DNA from: Argyresthia goedartella
Lineage: Eukaryota; Arthropoda; Insecta; Lepidoptera; Argyresthiidae
NCBI GenBank assembly: GCA_949825045.1
Contig: OX463809.1
Span: 8,211,501 to 8,275,500, forward strand
Reading direction: 5' to 3'
Length of the DNA stretch: 64,000 bases
Below, in pieces: positions 1-9,206 of the stretch (position 1 is the stretch's first letter; each line of letters begins with the position of its first letter). The translations under genes and the position numbers were made by a program. The notes beneath the pieces are model-generated. The model was not told the DNA's origin, did no database searches, and saw only the letters and a list, made by a program, of their open reading frames with translations.

Positions 1-445
1 CCACGCAAAATATGATCGCATTGCCACTGATCACCACCAATTAGACTCGAAATTAAATTCTAATTAGATTCTAACCAACAAAAAAACACTTTTCACCTAC
101 AAATTTTCGGTGAGAGCAAAAACTATAAAAGTTTTCGAATTCGTTGAAGTTTACTACCAAAGATCTGTCAAACATGTAACTCGTACTACCAAAAAGGTAT
201 TATTTACACGTAAACTTATTTCGTTTTCGAAAACTACGATTTGAAATAACTCATACTCCCAATTTTAGTTCATGATAGTTTCCGCTAGAGGCGCTGCTTG
301 TAAATGTATGGAAGAAAACTGAAACTATAAAAGTATTCGAAAACTATCAAAACTTAAACTAGAGGCACTGTATATATAATGTTTAGATTAGATTTGACAA
401 GAAAAAACATTGTACTTAGCATCTGTTGCTGAACTAGGCGTAAGA
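1..445. other. Unassigned AT-rich sequence
   Basis: No coding frame, RNA gene or repeat boundary is recognised here. A short phrase around an actataaaag motif occurs near 122 and again near 322, which hints at decayed repeat material. Confidence 0.4.
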
Positions 446-580
446 CCTGGGCCCCGATGCATCTAAGCACAAGCCTCACACAAGCCTATTGCAGGCTCGG
501 AAGTCAAGTTTCAGAGAGAGATAGCGCGAGCCTGCGATAGGCTTGTGTGAGGCTTGTGCTTAGTAGCATAGAGGGCCTGG
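446..580. mobile_element. Hairpin MITE, ~54-bp arms
   Basis: The left arm (about 446-500, starting cctgggccc and running through ctaagcacaagcctcacac) is the reverse complement of the right arm (about 527-580) with few mismatches. The whole unit folds into one hairpin with a ~26-nt loop. A partial third copy of the arm lies at about 600-632. It is non-coding and resembles a small MITE; no target duplication is clear. Confidence 0.6.
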
Positions 581-880
581 GAGAAAATGCTACTATTTGA
601 CAAGCCTCGCACAAGCATATCGCAGGTTTCAGTAATTTAATATTGGGCAGTAGCGTGACACCACTGGAACAGTCACGTACGTTCTTCATACACAAATCAC
701 GGATATTGCCGTAAAGTGCGTGCGAGAAGTCTCTAGAAAATGCACAGTCATGCATTTTCATTCTGTAATAGTGTGCGTTCAAATGCTCCTAAGCACCTAA
801 GATATTGGTATGATACGACAGTAAAAACTGCTCTGTATGGTTCTTCATAGAAAGTACGACTGGGATAGCCGTGGTTTCTA
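581..880. other. Unassigned sequence
   Basis: Apart from the partial hairpin arm at 600-632, nothing is recognised. The minus-strand frame at 504-782 overlaps the hairpin MITE and shows no domain. Confidence 0.3.
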
Positions 881-1123
881 ACGACCCAAATGGCCGAGTC
901 GGCAGTGACCCTGCCTGACAAAGCCAAGGGTCCCGGGTTCGAGTCCCGGTGGCGGCAAATATTTGTTTGAAGAGAACGGATGTTTGTACCCTAGGCATGG
1001 CTGTTTATTTATCTAAGTATTATATTTATCTATATAAGTATGTGTATCGTTGTCTAGTACCCAAGATACAGGGAATCCTAGCTTGGGGCTAGATCAATGT
1101 GTGAAAATATTGTCCAAGGTATA
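881..1123 (+). mobile_element. SINE A copy 1 (tRNA-derived)
   Basis: The head has a pol III A box (tggccgagtcgg) and B box (ggttcgagtcc) with the layout of a Leu/Ser-type tRNA 5' half. The unique body ends in gtccaaggtat before a short AT tail. The same body recurs at 14515, 29976 (minus), 36801 (minus), 43850 (minus) and 53155, so this is a dispersed family and not a tRNA gene. Confidence 0.85.
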
Positions 1124-1539
1124 ATGTATTCGCTTACTTTTACAATTTTTACGGCATCTCCCGTACTGCCATACAATGCAACCAAATAACCAACGGCAAG
1201 GCAGTGCGTCCCGAATCGTGTTAAAAAAGTGTCCTTCGCGAGGTGTAGACTTACTTACTTACCAATAGTTAGTATAATTAATAGTTTTCAATTTCACACA
1301 AACACTAACCAACGCACAAGCTAGTATGAGGTCAACGCACATCATCAAGCACGCCCTCTTGAAATCTCGTACATGTATATCATGTATGTGTGCTGTAAGC
1401 GACGACTTCATGTAGGGAGTTGACCTGTCAATCAACACTAACGAGCAAACCCCACCAACAAGTCCGATCGACAACAATGAAGCGCCGACTGAAGAGGAGT
1501 GGGGAGGGGGAAACAGCGAATAAATATTTTGATTTAGAT
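1124..1539. other. Unassigned sequence
   Basis: No domain or repeat is recognised. The minus-strand 72-residue frame at 1259-1477 has no family signature. Confidence 0.3.
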
Positions 1540-1636
1540 ATGCGCGATGTTACCTCCTAGTTCTAGAAGGTTTGAGGCTTGCTTCTCAAATAGGAGATGC
1601 AGATTCAGATTCAGTGCGATGTACCAATGAGGCAAT
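1540..1636 (+). mobile_element. SINE C head fragment
   Basis: The stretch gaggcttgcttctcaaataggagatgcag resembles the head of the SINE C copies at 7424 and 48527 (gcttgct, ctcacacaggagatgca). It is degraded and stops at the MITE that follows. Confidence 0.35.
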
Positions 1637-2405
1637 AAATGTAGGCTTGTGTTTAAACGTTTAGCAAAAACGCGCCTATTTTACTACCAATAAATTCGAA
1701 ATGACTGACAGAATGGGTAAATGATCACCAAATTGTGTTTGGATAAATTATCACCAAACTTCTTTTATGTTTTGCGTACCTACTTAAGTTTATGTTTTAA
1801 GTATTTTTTGTTTTTTAGGGTTCCGTACCCGAAGGGTTCCAAACGGCACCCTATTACTAAGACTCCGCTGTCCGTCCGTCCGTCCGTCCGTCCGTCTGTC
1901 ACCAGGCTGTATCTCAAGAACCTAGCTAGCTAGAGAGTTGAAATTTTCACAGATTATGTATTTCTATTGCCGCTATAACAACAAATACTAAAAAACAGGA
2001 TAAAATAAATATTTAAGGGGGCTCCCATACAACAATTCTTTCAATACCACATACAAACTTATGGATGCACCTGGTTACGTACATGGAGTGTGAAAGTAAC
2101 CGCACCAATAACTTTGTAAACAATATTTTGCTGTGTAAAATCCAAACTATTCACTCCACACCATCGCTTCCATTGAACGGTGGTACGGAACCCTTCGTGC
2201 GCGATTTAGACTCGCACTTGACCGGTTTTTTTACATGTTCAACCTAACACGAAGGATAAAGGATAATATTCACCTAAGCTACCGCAGAATTTTGCCCTGA
2301 TGTTTTCTGCTACTTTTGGTGATCATTTGTCCATTTGGTTAAGAAAAAAATATTTTGGTGGTCATTTAAATTGTTCTTATAAATTTATCTTAGGAATATC
2401 ATAGG
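1637..2405 (+). mobile_element. MITE family D, interrupted by a GTCY element
   Basis: The flanks at 1637-1817 and 2233-2405 together match the intact 406-bp element at 32783-33188 read on the opposite strand. Shared phrases are actaccaataaattcgaa, ggtgatcattt, caacctaacacgaagg and cacctaagctaccgcag. The middle is split by a GTCY element at 1818-2232. The terminal inverted repeats are not clearly preserved in this copy. Confidence 0.7.
1818..2232 (+). mobile_element. GTCY-type inverted-repeat element G1
   Basis: It begins gggttccgtacccgaaggg and ends with the near-inverse ggtacggaacccttcg followed by agtgcgag-type sequence and a T-run. The interior carries five tandem GTCC units plus GTCT at about 1872-1901, then a conserved block (caggctgtatctcaagaacc). 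MITEs with hitchhiking (GTCY)n microsatellites are described from Lepidoptera; assignment to that group is by motif only. Confidence 0.8.
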
Positions 2406-2454
2406 ACGCGTTAAGCTGTAAGGTCACGGCTATTATCGCTACTTGGTAGCAGTA

Positions 2455-2560
2455 GTCTTAAAAACTCCTCCATCAATCCGCACTGAACCCGGGTGATGGA
2501 GTATGGCTTAATCTTAGGCCTGTGCCCTTCGGTGGGGACATTTATTGGCTATATTTCTGA
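2455..2560 (+). mobile_element. LINE 3' tail fragment (RTE-like)
   Basis: The phrases ccatcaatccgcactgaacc, gatggagtatggc and aggcctgtgcccttcggtggggacattta resemble the 3' end common to lepidopteran RTE-like LINEs (…gcccagcagtggga…). No coding sequence remains. Confidence 0.5.
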
Positions 2561-2607
2561 TCAAACGTAATGAGAATACTTACATAAACAATTAAACAGA
2601 ACATATT

Positions 2608-2830
2608 TACAAAGTCAAGGTCAAAGTCAAGGTCAAAGTCAAAGTCAAAGTCAAAGTCAAAGTCAAAGTCAAAGTCAAAGTCAAAGTCAAAGTCAAAGTC
2701 AAAGTCAAAGTCAAAGTCAAAGTCAAAGTCAAAGTCAAAGTCAAAGTCAAAGTCAAAGTCAAAGTCAAAGTCAAAGTCAAAGTCAAAGTCAAATCAAAGT
2801 CAAAGTCAACGTCAAAGTCAAAGTCAAAAT
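2608..2830. repeat. (GACTTT)n microsatellite, ~36 units, LINE tail
   Basis: On the plus strand this is an almost pure (AAAGTC)n array with a few early AAGGTC units and two imperfect units near 2790-2810. On the minus strand it is (GACTTT)n directly after a LINE 3' UTR, matching the short tail at the same place in the LINE at 55186-56330. It is therefore best read as an expanded 3' terminal repeat of a retrotransposon. The long Thr-Leu frame across it is spurious. Confidence 0.9.
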
Positions 2831-2960
2831 AAAAGTAATAAAGTACTTTTATTGTAGATATTTACATATACTTAGCAAACGTAATTTTTTGCCTCTTCTC
2901 TACATTGGACCACTGTGGGAGAAGAAGGGCGTAGAAACTGCCACAGATTGATTTTTAAAT

Positions 2961-3783
2961 ATACATGGTGTCTCATTTAAATCGGTCAGTATGGGAACGT
3001 CTGAAACTATAACACATACGAAAATCTGTTCGTAGGAACCATGTCATCGATTTTAATAAGAAGAAAAACTGCATTCATACATTTGAAAAAAAAAACTGTA
3101 CTCGGCTCGGGAATCGAACCCGGTGGTTTTGAAAAAAAAAATCTTAAGACTATTTCTGTTTAGATATCGATTGTGTAGGTCTTAAGCAGTAAATAGGTCT
3201 ATGAAACATGATGTCTAAAATGAATAAAATGCATTATTTTCACAAACTTTAATTTATTTTAGAAGGTATTCGAAGTGACCACCGTTTTTTCAATACAATG
3301 TTCAACACGTTTAGGTAACGATATTACAATTGCATTTTGTATTTTCATGTGGTGAATTTGCGGTAAAATTATCTCTATGGCTGCTTTTAGGTCTTCAACG
3401 GTGTCATAGCTTGTTTTGTACACTTCATCCTTAACGTAACCCCACAAGAAATAGTCAAGAGGCGTTAAATCACACCTACTAAAACAAATTAAACTATGTG
3501 AAAACAATGCAATTTATTCATTTTAGACATCATGTTTCGTAGAGCCATTTACTGCTTAAGACCTACACAATCGATATCTAAATAGAAATAATAGTCTAAG
3601 TTTTTTTTTTTCAAAACAACCGGGTTCGATTCCCGAGCTGAGTACAGGTTTTTTTTTTCAAATGTATGAATGCAGTTTTTCTTCTTATTAAAATCGATGA
3701 CATGGTTCCTAAGAACAGATCTTCGTATGTCTTATAGTTTCAGACTTTCCCATACTGACCGCTTTAAATGAGACACCCTGTAT
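2961..3783 (-). mobile_element. Long-TIR Tc1/mariner-like element
   Basis: The ends read TACATGGTGTCTCATTTAAA on the left and the complement of TACAGGGTGTCTCATTTAAA on the right, fitting a TA target site. About 250 bp at each end (2961-3235 and 3515-3783) are inverted copies of one another. The ~280-bp centre encodes a transposase C-terminal remnant on the minus strand. Each arm also contains a perfect pol III B-box match (ggttcgattcc in the right arm, its complement near 3112-3124). Confidence 0.8.
3259..3507 (-). pseudogene. Tc1/mariner-type transposase, C-terminal remnant
   Basis: The frame of about 82 codons contains CDLTPLDYFLWGYVKDEV, the signature around the third catalytic acid of Tc1/mariner-superfamily transposases, followed by a VEDLKAAI helix typical of the C-terminal end. 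The catalytic core upstream, including the first two aspartates, is absent, so it cannot be active. The frame opens within the right inverted repeat, so residues before CDLTP are probably not original. It lies between the inverted arms of the element at 2961-3783. Confidence 0.75.
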
Positions 3784-4081
3784 TTCAAAAATCGGTTATG
3801 CTTAACTAATACAAATATGAAAAATTTAATTATTATGATTAATAAGCTCACAGATAATAAGCAGGGATAAATAATTACAAAACTATTAACAGCCAAGGTC
3901 TGTGACTATTAACAGCAAGTTCTGTAACTAGTAACAGCAAGGTCTGTGACACACCAAACACATCCCTAAAGAAGTCCTACCAAAGTGAAATATCACTTTG
4001 TGCATTTGTTCTGGATATAGGATAGTGATATCGGAATATTTAAATTTATAAAATTTTAAATTTATATATTTTAAATTTAAA

Positions 4082-4125
4082 AAAACCGGTCGTCAAAATA
4101 TAAAAATATTTTGACGACCGGTTTT
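4082..4125. repeat. Perfect 20-bp hairpin, 4-nt loop
   Basis: The left arm 4082-4101 (AAAACCGGTCGTCAAAATAT) is the exact complement of 4106-4125, with loop AAAA. It sits just upstream of a truncated SINE. No mismatches is unusual among the decayed repeats around it. Confidence 0.9.
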
Positions 4126-4310
4126 ACCTCGAATCCCGGTAAGGGCAAATATTTGTGTGATAGGCATGAATATGGGTTTCTTAGTCTTGGATCTTTTCTA
4201 TGTATTTACATAATTATATCTGTATTAAGTATATCGTCGTCTGGTACCCATAACACAAGCCTTGTTGAGCCTACTATGGGTTGATTTGTGTAAGATTATC
4301 CTCTAATATT
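4126..4310 (+). mobile_element. 5'-truncated SINE related to SINE A
   Basis: It starts in a B-box-like segment (tcgaatcccggtaagggcaaatatttgtgtga) and continues with a body ending ctggtacccataacacaagcc, parallel to SINE A but diverged. The A-box half is missing; the perfect hairpin occupies that position. Confidence 0.5.
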
Positions 4311-4393
4311 TATATTTATTTATTTATTTATATATTTATTTATATAGTTTGCTACATCTGCGGAACTGGAGACTTTGCTTTGCTTTGCTTATT

Positions 4394-5000
4394 GATGGGC
4401 GGGAGATTCACTATGTCGATGAGTACATCTACTTGGGCCAGATAGTATCCTTCGAAAACAGGTAGGACAAGGAAATCGAAAGACGTACTTCGAATGCCTG
4501 GAACAGCTTCTGGTCCATGAAAGAGCTAATGAAGGGCAGCCTTCCTCTATCCCTGAAGCGCAAACTCGTCGAAATGTGCACCCTGCCCATTCTAACCAAC
4601 GGCGCACAAACTTGGTCGTTGACCGAGCAACAGAAGTCCAAACTCCAGGTTTGCCAGCGAGCGATGGAGCGCAGTATTTTAGGTGTAAAACGAATAGACC
4701 GCGTTAAGAACACCGTACTGCGCTCCATAACTGGCATCGCAGATGTGGGTGTGCCGACCGCCAAACTGAAGTGGAGCTGGGCAGGCCATGTGTGTCGAAT
4801 GCACCCAGACAGGTGGGCGAGGATAGCCACTGAATGGGTGCCCATAGACGGACACCGGCGCAGAGGAAGGCCCAGAAGGAGATGGCGGGACGACCTGGAC
4901 ACGTTCGAACCAGAGTGGGTCAATCTAGCTCTGACTAGAGATGTGTGGGCTCGAAATGGGTAGGCCTTTGTCCAGCAGTGGGACAAAATATAGGATATGT
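4394..5000 (+). pseudogene. RTE-type LINE reverse transcriptase, C-terminal part
   Basis: Translation from 4394 reads through a VDEYIYLGQIVS motif, typical of the RT thumb region, to a TAG stop at 4463-4465. It then stays open to 4963, where the frame from the ATG at 4517 gives 148 residues. Motifs in order are NGAQTWSLTEQQ, CQRAMERSILGVKR, KLKWSWAGHVCRM and HRRRGRPRRRWRDDL, diagnostic of the C-terminal region of RTE-clade LINE polyproteins. The ending ccagcagtgggacaaaatata is the usual RTE 3' end. The 5' part with endonuclease and RT catalytic centre is missing, as expected for 5'-truncated retrotransposition. The longer antisense frame at 4429-4986 is a shadow. Confidence 0.85.
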
Positions 5001-5482
5001 AAAATATATATATTAATTTAATAATTCTGGAAATGTTCTAAGTAAAAAGTTGACTATGGGTAGAATAAACATGTTGTTAGTAGGTGATTCTGTGTATATT
5101 ACCTTGACATAACGTAAAGTATAACACCACAAATCTATTTAGAAAAATAAATCTACGTATAATTTGACATTGTTTTTCTTTCCGCAAATCACATCCCACA
5201 CGATACAAATATTTCATAAGTACTAGTTTATTTCATAAAGCTCAATCCAATTTTATCTATATATTTAATGGATGTAACCAATATAATAATCAACACCTTG
5301 AATACCACATTCAAAATTACCTGGTTACGACAGAATACCATCAGCGGTACAGGTCTTCCTGTAGCATATACTGAGCCGGAACCGTTTCACCGTCGCCGTA
5401 CACAACTCAATATGATAGAATGTACACTTTTCTCCCGAGTTGTAGTATTGTTCATAACAAACAAAAAAAAATACGCAAAAAA
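5001..5482. other. Unassigned AT-rich sequence
   Basis: The plus-strand frame at 5268-5648 runs into a SINE fragment and poly-T, with no domain. The piece near 5295-5335 (accttgaataccacattc) resembles the interior of GTCY elements. Nothing else is recognised. Confidence 0.3.
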
Positions 5483-5590
5483 TTTACATACAGGCACACA
5501 CTACGATACCCTGTGTCGTGGGAACCAGAAACAGCGACGCCACACACATATAAACATCCGAGACGGTGATTTTCTTTTCTTTCTGTTTTT
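5483..5590 (-). mobile_element. SINE B fragment (tail half)
   Basis: The sequence acatacaggcacacactacgataccctgtgtcgtgggaaccagaaacagcgac is the reverse-oriented SINE B body seen at 34841, 46587 and 50624. The tRNA-like head is missing. Confidence 0.7.
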
Positions 5591-5685
5591 TCCATTCTCA
5601 TGTATTGTTGTTGTTTCTATTCTTTGTTTTTTTCTATTCTATGCCTAATTATTGTATTTGATGTGTTCTGTTCTGTGTACTTTCA

Positions 5686-6320
5686 GGGTTCCGTAGAGAA
5701 ACAGGGAATCCTTATAGTTTCGTCAAGTCTGACTGTCCGTCCGACCGTCTGTATTTCACAGCAATTTAATGCAGAAACTATTAGTTCTACACAGTTGAAA
5801 CTTAGTATCTAGATGTATTCTGTAAACTGCTCATTTACGATTTTTACACAAAAATTTAAAAATTTAATTAAAGGGGGTTCCCATGTTACATGGAACTGAA
5901 ACCAAAAAATATTTTTTTCATGAAATATATATGTGTGGGGTGTTCAAAGATAGGTCTTTAAATATGACGTTCAGGTTCCTGAAACCATTTTTCCTCAAAG
6001 TAAATCGTTAGAGAGACAGACCCTTCCAAAGTGGAAACATTTTTGTTCCCCCTCTAACTTTTAAAGTATGAGAGTGAAAAATCTACAAAAAATATATGCT
6101 GTGTATCTCAATACACACTTTCAAAGAAAATTTGTTTAAACAAAATAAAATAATCAGTTTTTAAGATATATTATCATTTACTAAAAACCGCAAAAATAAC
6201 TTTGTCATTCATACAAACACTATGAAAAAAAAAGTTACAACTCAAAAATCCAGTCACATAATTACTTGCTACAACGGAACCCTTCATGGGCGAGTCCGAC
6301 TCGCACTTGGCCACTTTTTG
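5686..6320 (+). mobile_element. GTCY-type element G2, ~635 bp subfamily
   Basis: It starts gggttccgtagagaaacaggg, has a short GTCC/GTCT tract at about 5735-5752, and ends cggaacccttcatgggcgag then tccgactcgcacttggcc. The interior (cagttgaaacttagtat, aaagggggttccc, ccttccaaagtgga) matches the element at 30905-32452, defining a second subfamily distinct from G1. Confidence 0.75.
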
Positions 6321-6720
6321 CGCCTGAATAAATGCTTCCATCTATCTAAATCACTGATTTAAACCTGTGTAGTATGTACGTGTAGGCTACCAACTTGGTA
6401 CTCGGTAGCACATTAGTCATACCTGTTGCCGGCAGCGATTTCGCCATAATATCGCACAATGGAATTCCTAAGGCGTTCCAAGTGTAGAAAATGATTCAAG
6501 TTGTTTAACCGAAGATGGCGATTCTGTCACTATGTGTACTTTTCATCTCTTCTTCCAAAAATCTTCGTATTTTTTCCAAAAATATTTACGTAAACATCAC
6601 AAACAGTAGTAACGTCCAAATAATATACTTCAACTCGTGGGATGATTTTGGTTCCATGCGCTGCTCAAAAATCATTGTTGAACAATATGTGTAAAAACAT
6701 GCGATGAATTACATTTTTCC
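6321..6720. other. Unassigned sequence
   Basis: No coding or repeat signature is recognised. Confidence 0.3.
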
Positions 6721-6729
6721 GTGTTTCAA

Positions 6730-7060
6730 TATTATTTATTTTTAACCCGACAGCGGCGAAGAGCAAAAGAGGAGGGTTATGTGTTTGACCAGTATTTATA
6801 TATGTTTGGTTCTGTTCCTACGTCCACTCGTAGCTATTCAACGGCTTGACCGATTTTGATAAATGATATATAATTGGATTCCTCTTCATGGAGTGAATGT
6901 ACATTAAATTCCTGAAAATTCAAAATAGCGGATTTCAATAGGAGATTGTAAAATATGGGCATAAAACACGCCATTTCCCCCGAGACGTTGATATGCACCC
7001 GAGCCGCAGGCAAGGGTGGATAGTTAAGTCGAGTCGAGTTATGCACTCTGCTTTTCACTT
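6730..7060. repeat. Probable dispersed repeat
   Basis: The opening aacccgacagcggcgaagagcaaaagaggagggttatgtg and the phrase aacggcttgaccgattttgataaatgatat resemble a repeat class common in lepidopteran genomes. The minus-strand 172-residue frame at 6834-7352 crosses it and is therefore not accepted as a gene. Confidence 0.4.
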
Positions 7061-7423
7061 TGATTGCGAGAAAATGAAACAGTGATAATGTAAGAAATAC
7101 CTTCTGAGAATGTATTGCCTTGTTTTTCGCTTCTCCAGAGCATGAAATTTTCATACGTTTTAAGATAAATTTGCTTGGATTTAGGCGGCAATGTCTGTTC
7201 AAAACTCCTTTTGCTTTTGTTTCCATTAGTGTGTTAGGCTTAAGCATTATTTTCTCTTCAATTGACGACATATTAACTAACTTTCGTAAAACAACAAGTT
7301 TTGTGAAGAAAACAACTAAATAAAAGTCAAAAATATGTCTCTTTCCCGCCACTGCGTTTTTAATTTTGGTTTTTTATTTATTTTCTGCATGTCATTTTTA
7401 GCTTATGTCGTACGCGATACTGC
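7061..7423. other. Unassigned sequence
   Basis: Open frames exist on both strands (7120-7323 plus and the end of 6834-7352 minus), but neither carries a recognisable domain and they overlap antisense. A coding role is unsupported. Confidence 0.3.
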
Positions 7424-7716
7424 CCTAGTCCTGCTAGCTTCACGCCATTTTCCCATTCGGGGTCGCAGAGGCACAGCTGTGCCAGTTATTGAATGCTCCA
7501 TTTTGCGTGACAGGGGGCTAGCCCATCGCCGCAGCTATGGAGTAATGAAAACAAAAGGAAACCTTCACAGGTTTCCTCATGATGTTTTCCATCACCGTTA
7601 GAACGTCCCTATAATGTACTTTAGATAAATTAATTGTCTCATTGGTATATGGTCAGGAATCGAACATGCATCTCCTGTGTGAGGAGCAAGCGTGAAATCC
7701 ATTAGACCACGGAGCT
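7424..7716 (-). mobile_element. SINE C copy (full length)
   Basis: On the minus strand the head gagctccgtggtctaatgg (A box) is followed by gaggagatgca and a diverged B box near 7670. The body then includes gatggaaaacatcatgaggaaacct, gctagccc and ctgtgcctctgcgacccc. The plus-strand copy at 48527-48805 matches along its length. Confidence 0.8.
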
Positions 7717-7717
7717 C

Positions 7718-7833
7718 TTTTGTATTGTATTTAGGATAAATTACTTATCTCATTGGTATATGGTCAGCACCGGGATTCGTAACTGCACCTCCTGCGTGAG
7801 AAGCAAGCGTCCGATCCACTAGACCATGGAGCA
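7718..7833 (-). mobile_element. SINE C head fragment
   Basis: A second, shorter SINE C head (gctccatggtctagtgg… on the minus strand) abuts the full copy directly, giving two copies in the same orientation. Confidence 0.65.
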
Positions 7834-8140
7834 TTTATCGAATAAGTTATTAAATATAAGAAAATTATTCATTCAAGAACTTTATATTCATACTTTACAA
7901 GTTATACTGGACTTCTTGAAATCCGGATTTTTCTTTTCATAGCGCCTAAAATCGCTCCCGGATTCCTGTCAGTGTCGATCACATACAAACATGGAAATTT
8001 TATGAGATAAGAAGCCTACTTGCTTCGTAATTTCGTAATTTCTTTATTATGCTACACAAAAAAGATACACGGATAACTTATAATAGAAAAAATATGTACA
8101 AAGGCATATCTCTAACAAGATATTAACTTTACTTTTCTTT

Positions 8141-8525
8141 AAAACCATTGATAGCCGCCACAATGTGCAAACTAGAAATAAACATAAACTTTCTTATCCA
8201 ATGTTCAGAGTCACAAAAGTTAGTAGTTCTTTTATGGGATACTGTATACTTGTCTGCAATAAAATTCCGCAAGAAATACAACACTTGACTGAAGCTCGAT
8301 TCAAAAAATGTATTAAGCAAACTTTGTGAACAAAGGCCTACTACAAAATTAATGTTTTTTTATGAGACACCGACATCTGTAATTAAACCAATTTAATGCA
8401 CCCTATATATTAAGTAATAATTAGGCACCTACTTAATGTTTTATTATGCTTGCTTGATTCTGTTATGACGTTTATTAAGTCTCAATTTTAGTGCTATTAT
8501 GAATAAAAATCTATGAACTGAATCG
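8141..8525 (+). mobile_element. LINE 3' end with C-terminal coding remnant
   Basis: Reading from 8144, 61 codons run without a stop to TGA at 8327-8329. Motifs are SFMGYCILVCNKIPQEIQ and RFKKCIKQTLC, the usual terminal pattern of Jockey/CR1-group LINE proteins (a 'NKIP' turn followed by a basic FK…K helix). A non-coding 3' UTR follows to about 8525, where a gaataaaaatctatgaactgaat stretch may be the tail. All upstream domains are missing. Confidence 0.65.
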
Positions 8526-8534
8526 AACTTGACC

Positions 8535-8665
8535 TACTTTTAGGATAGAGCGTTGAGCTTCTTCTAGAGTTATGAGCGTGGTCTTGTGAGTGCCACCCCA
8601 CGCCGTGATGCAGTATAGGAGCAGGGACTGACAAAGAGCCAAGTAGACTAGCCTCAGCACTTCAG
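8535..8665 (-). pseudogene. LINE RT thumb-region fragment
   Basis: The minus strand encodes VLRLVYLALCQSLLLYCI then TAWGGTHKTTL and LEEAQRSILK. This is the conserved C-terminal segment (…YG/C I..WGG…..L…Q…) of Jockey/CR1-group reverse transcriptases. It abuts the plus-strand LINE 3' end at 8141-8525 tail to tail. Confidence 0.65.
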
Positions 8666-9206
8666 GAAAATATTGTCGGGGAGGTTAAGAGGGGATTTCC
8701 TATACCTTTTATAACTATTCCACACCTGTCAATAAGGGTCTTACTACAAAAAATAAACTCCTTTTCAACACTTGTTTAAAAACAAAAATGTTTATTTGCA
8801 GTTCGTTTTGAGGTTAAACTATGTGTAACATTTTTTGTTGTAACACTGTAAAATGTTTATTTTTTTTAATGATCGAGAATTCCAATAATAAGTTAATTTC
8901 GTCAGATATTTTTTTATACAACTGATACAAGGTACATAGATTTCAAGATGAGGTAATTTTAACGCAAGTTCTTGCAACGATATAAGACAACACCACAAAA
9001 CAAAATAATTTTTTCCGCATTCTAACCTCAAAATAGCAACTTTGCCGCTTGATTTTGAGATTACAGGCGGAAAAATTCAATTCCTAATTCGTTCGAAAAA
9101 ACTTCTTTACGAACCTCGCTTTGACCCGCGCCTCCTTCGGCTCGTGCCGTAAACTTCTCGGTTCGTAAATATAAGCCTTTGCGAACTCGTAGGAAATCTA
9201 CTATTT
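8666..9206. other. Unassigned sequence
   Basis: No coding signature. The segment 9100-9180 (gaacctcgctttgacccg…) looks like repeat material but no second copy is seen in this window. Confidence 0.3.

Larger units (their letters stand above)
2831..3960 (-). mobile_element. LINE 3' UTR, split by a DNA transposon
   Basis: Positions 2831-2960 (with attggaccactgtgggagaag) and 3784-3960 (with tattatgattaataa and cagcaagttctgt) match in order the 3' UTR of the minus-strand LINE at about 55200-55440. The two halves are separated only by the inverted-repeat element at 2961-3783, so that element inserted into an existing LINE copy. Confidence 0.75.

Noticed and set aside
881..960. tRNA gene (A and B boxes present)
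   Set aside because: The head is followed by the SINE A body and recurs at several loci with the same body; it would not fold as a complete tRNA acceptor stem. The same reasoning applies to SINE B and SINE C heads.
2065..2247. Conserved 60-residue protein shared with 25276-25485
   Set aside because: The similarity is explained by two copies of the same GTCY element; its terminal repeats lie inside the frame.
2607..2792. Long Thr-Leu repeat reading frame
   Set aside because: It is the translation of the (GACTTT)n microsatellite at a LINE 3' end, with no coding context.
4429..4986. 185-residue minus-strand frame
   Set aside because: It is antisense to the well-supported RTE LINE C-terminus.
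6834..7352. 172-residue minus-strand frame
   Set aside because: Half of it covers a probable dispersed repeat, and the rest has an equally long antisense frame and no recognised domain.
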